Below, piece after piece: positions 6,229 to 7,758 of a stretch of 7,758 bases of DNA. The notes under the pieces were generated by a model, which was not told the DNA's origin, ran no database searches, and saw only the letters and a program-made list of their open reading frames with translations. Made by a program: the position numbers and the translations under genes. Positions within the stretch are counted from its first letter, which is position 1. The number at the start of each line of letters is the position of its first letter. Source of the DNA: Gammaproteobacteria bacterium (GTDB lineage: Bacteria; Pseudomonadota; Gammaproteobacteria; Steroidobacterales; Steroidobacteraceae); contig JASHYG010000236.1 in assembly GCA_030043215.1 (NCBI GenBank), forward strand, positions 1 to 7,758, read 5' to 3'.

Positions 6229-6438
6229 GTGGAACGCTTGCTTCTGTTGTGGGATGAGCTCGACGATCTCGTGCATGCTTGCCGCCACCTCGCCGTGTCG
6301 GCTGCAGACGAAGTCACGGGCCTTGGACTGCCCATCGCCGCCGCGGCCTCGGCCCTCGGCGCGGCGCTGCTCGGGCTGCAGTGGCATGCCCATGCCGCGC
6401 TGATCGGCGGCCTGCTCAGGGCGCCGTGGATCTCTTGA
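6229..6438 (+). CDS. Small GTG-initiated protein, hydrophobic C-terminal half, unknown function
   Basis: This 69-residue frame begins with GTG and ends at TGA 6436-6438. Its N-terminus is an acidic amphipathic stretch ([20 protein letters not shown]). Residues about 31-63 are rich in Ala, Leu and Gly, with Gln, Trp and His near 51-55, and could form one or two membrane segments. Codons favour G or C in third position (about three quarters), as in the neighbouring real genes, which supports coding. Ribosome-site evidence is weak: only a GAGTGG some four bases before the GTG. The WDELDDL start reminds me of small uncharacterised gammaproteobacterial proteins beginning with a similar WDDLDDL motif, but that is memory, not a search result. 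It lies between divergent parA and htpG on the htpG strand; the heat-shock promoter is downstream of it, so htpG need not be cotranscribed with it. Confidence 0.6.
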   Translation: MERLLLLWDELDDLVHACRHLAVSAADEVTGLGLPIAAAASALGAALLGLQWHAHAALIGGLLRAPWIS

Positions 6439-6474
6439 TCCGCCCCCGACGCCCGTTTGCCCGAACGAGCCCCT

Positions 6475-6496
6475 GACTCGCCCGATCGGGCGAGTC
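6475..6496. repeat. Perfect 22-bp palindrome just upstream of the htpG -35 element
   Basis: GACTCGCCCGA (6475-6485) is followed directly by its exact reverse complement (6486-6496). It ends four bases before the TTGAAA of the sigma-32 promoter. It can fold as a 9-bp stem with a GATC loop, but no T tract follows on either strand. An operator for a dimeric regulator or a T-less terminator for the 69-residue gene are both possible. It is not a CIRCE element (no TTAGCACTC/GAGTGCTAA arms). Confidence 0.85.
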
Positions 6497-6499
6497 CGG

Positions 6500-6528
6500 C
6501 TTGAAAAACCCCCGCCGGTTCCCCACAT
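6500..6528 (+). promoter_or_regulatory. Sigma-32 (RpoH) heat-shock promoter of htpG
   Basis: CTTGAAA (6500-6506) is followed after 14 bases by CCCCACAT (6521-6528). The established E. coli sigma-32 consensus is CTTGAAA, 11-16 bases, CCCCATNT, so the -35 is perfect and the -10 differs at one or two positions. Transcription would begin near 6534, leaving a leader of about 28 bases. htpG is a known RpoH-regulon member, which agrees with the site. Confidence 0.85.
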
Positions 6529-6551
6529 GACGCCTGCCGCCGCGGTTCGGC

Positions 6552-6557
6552 GAGGAG
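6552..6557 (+). promoter_or_regulatory. htpG Shine-Dalgarno
   Basis: GAGGAG lies five bases upstream of the ATG at 6563, a near-ideal ribosome binding site that fixes the htpG start. Confidence 0.8.
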
Positions 6558-6562
6558 CGCGC

Positions 6563-7758
6563 ATGTCCGAGAGCAACAAGCAGACGCTCGGCTTCCAGGC
6601 CGAGGTTCGCCAGCTCCTGAGGCTGATGATCCATTCCCTGTACAGCCACAGGGAAATCTTCCTCCGGGAGCTGATCTCGAACGCCTCCGACGCGAACGAT
6701 CGGCTGCGCTTCCAGGCGATAGCGGAGCCGCAGCTGCTCGCGCCGGACTCGGACCTCAAGATCTGGATCGACTCGGACGCCGACGCCGGCACTCTCACCA
6801 TCCGGGACAACGGCATCGGCATGACCCGGGAAGAGGCGGTAGCCCACCTCGGCACCATCGCCAAGTCCGGCACGGCGGAGTTCGTGAAATCCCTCTCCGG
6901 CGACCAGCAGAAGGACTCCCAGCTCATCGGCCAGTTCGGCGTGGGCTTCTACTCCGCCTTCATCGTCGCGGACCGCGTCGAGGTCCTCACGCGCAAGGCG
7001 GGCGTGCCCCCGGAGCAGGGGGTACGGTGGGAGTCGAGCGCGGAGGGGGAGTTCACGGTCGAGAGCCTCACGCGGCAGGAGCGCGGCACGAGCGTCGTGC
7101 TGCACCTCAAGCCCGATGCGCGCGAGTTCGCCGATCCCTACCGTCTGCGCACCCTGATCCAGCGCTACTCCGACCACCTGAGCTTCCCGGTGATGATGCG
7201 CGAGGAGCCGGAGAAGGACGGCAAGAAGCCGGGGGAGTACGCGGCCGTCAACCAGGCCAAGGCGCTCTGGACGCGGCCGAGGACCGAGATCGGCGATGAG
7301 GAGTACAAGGAGTTCTACCAGCACATCGCCCACGACTTCTCCGATCCGCTCGCCTGGAGCCACAACCGCGTGGAGGGCAAGCGCGAGTACACGAGCCTCC
7401 TCTACATTCCCCGCCATGCCCCGTTCGAGCTGTGGCAGCGGGATGCCGCGCACGGCCTCAAGCTCTACGTCAAGCGGGTCTTCATCCTGGACGAGGCCGA
7501 GCAGTTCCTGCCGCTGTACCTGCGATTCGTCAAGGGAGTCATCGACTCGGGCGACCTGCCGCTCAACGTCTCGCGCGAGCTGCTGCAGCAGGACCCGGAG
7601 GTGGACGCGATCAAGAGCGGGCTCACCCGGCGCGTGCTCGATACGCTCGCGCGGCTCGCGAGCGAGAAGCCCGAGGATTACGGCACGTTCTGGCGCGAGT
7701 TCGGCGCGGTGCTGAAGGAGGGCCTCGCGGAGGACGTGGCGAATCGGGACAAGATCCT
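6563..7758 (+). CDS. htpG: Hsp90-family molecular chaperone HtpG, 3' end outside the window
   Basis: The first 398 codons are present; the frame is still open at the right edge (E. coli HtpG has about 624 residues). HtpG is the cytoplasmic bacterial Hsp90, an ATP-dependent dimeric chaperone that remodels clients together with the DnaK system. The N-terminal GHKL ATPase domain (about 1-220) has all key motifs: the catalytic E36 with N40 and D43 in [17 protein letters not shown] at 82-87, the lid sequence GTIAKSG at 97-103 and GQFGVGFYS from 123. The middle domain begins near 225 and includes [38 protein letters not shown] and [11 protein letters not shown], which carries the arginine used in ATP hydrolysis in the family. 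The sequence follows E. coli HtpG closely with no frameshift. The start is fixed by GAGGAG and the gene has a sigma-32 promoter, so heat induction is expected. Confidence 0.97.
   Translation, partial: MSESNKQTLGFQAEVRQLLRLMIHSLYSHREIFLRELISNASDANDRLRFQAIAEPQLLAPDSDLKIWIDSDADAGTLTIRDNGIGMTREEAVAHLGTIAKSGTAEFVKSLSGDQQKDSQLIGQFGVGFYSAFIVADRVEVLTRKAGVPPEQGVRWESSAEGEFTVESLTRQERGTSVVLHLKPDAREFADPYRLRTLIQRYSDHLSFPVMMREEPEKDGKKPGEYAAVNQAKALWTRPRTEIGDEEYKEFYQHIAHDFSDPLAWSHNRVEGKREYTSLLYIPRHAPFELWQRDAAHGLKLYVKRVFILDEAEQFLPLYLRFVKGVIDSGDLPLNVSRELLQQDPEVDAIKSGLTRRVLDTLARLASEKPEDYGTFWREFGAVLKEGLAEDVANRDKI

Noticed and set aside
6052..6927. Upstream extension of the ParA reading frame to a start at 6927
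   Set aside because: The frame is open but would overlap the htpG start antisense. The added sequence has no ParA-like or other domain, and the ATG at 6051 gives a standard ParA N-terminus.
6416..7453. A 345-codon minus-strand open frame
   Set aside because: It is antisense to htpG, which has every Hsp90 motif, and its composition is that of a GC-rich shadow frame.
1..7758. CRISPR array, insertion sequence, prophage, toxin-antitoxin or defence system
   Set aside because: No regularly spaced repeats, transposase, integrase, nuclease or toxin-like gene was seen; the recognisable genes are housekeeping or cell-wall genes.

Overview
The window is high-GC DNA, roughly two thirds G+C by eye, with dense, mostly plus-strand genes. 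It looks like ordinary chromosome of a gammaproteobacterium. The best evidence is a PpnN (YgdH) protein that follows the Escherichia coli sequence closely over its full length, a HtpG of the E. coli type, and a textbook sigma-32 heat-shock promoter. The class II (B12-dependent) ribonucleotide reductase tail at the left edge and the GC content argue against Enterobacteriaceae. I cannot name a genus.

Layout, left to right: (1) 1-71, the last codons of nrdJ. (2) 72-728, a gene-poor gap holding two strong intrinsic terminators that point towards each other; one closes nrdJ and the other closes an unidentified minus-strand transcript. (3) 729-3470, a cell-wall pair: a secreted MltD-type lytic transglycosylase with LysM repeats, then a secreted YkuD-type L,D-transpeptidase that probably has its own promoter. 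(4) 3508-4911, ppnN, whose stop codon lies inside one arm of an 18-bp perfect inverted repeat. (5) 5104-5325, a 73-residue charged protein of unknown function, tail to tail with a minus-strand orphan ParA-type ATPase (5338-6051). (6) 6229-6438, a small GTG-initiated protein with a hydrophobic C-terminal half. (7) From 6563, htpG, running off the right edge and preceded by a sigma-32 promoter and a perfect 22-bp palindrome.

The transglycosylase and L,D-transpeptidase both act on periplasmic peptidoglycan. PpnN (nucleotide salvage, linked to ppGpp in E. coli) and HtpG (heat shock) are stress-related housekeeping functions. I found no CRISPR array, insertion sequence, prophage, defence island or tRNA, and no convincing new multi-gene system. 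The parts least explained by known genes are the orphan minus-strand terminator and its source transcript, the stem-loop across the ppnN stop, the orphan ParA with its small neighbour, and the dyad elements upstream of parA and htpG.
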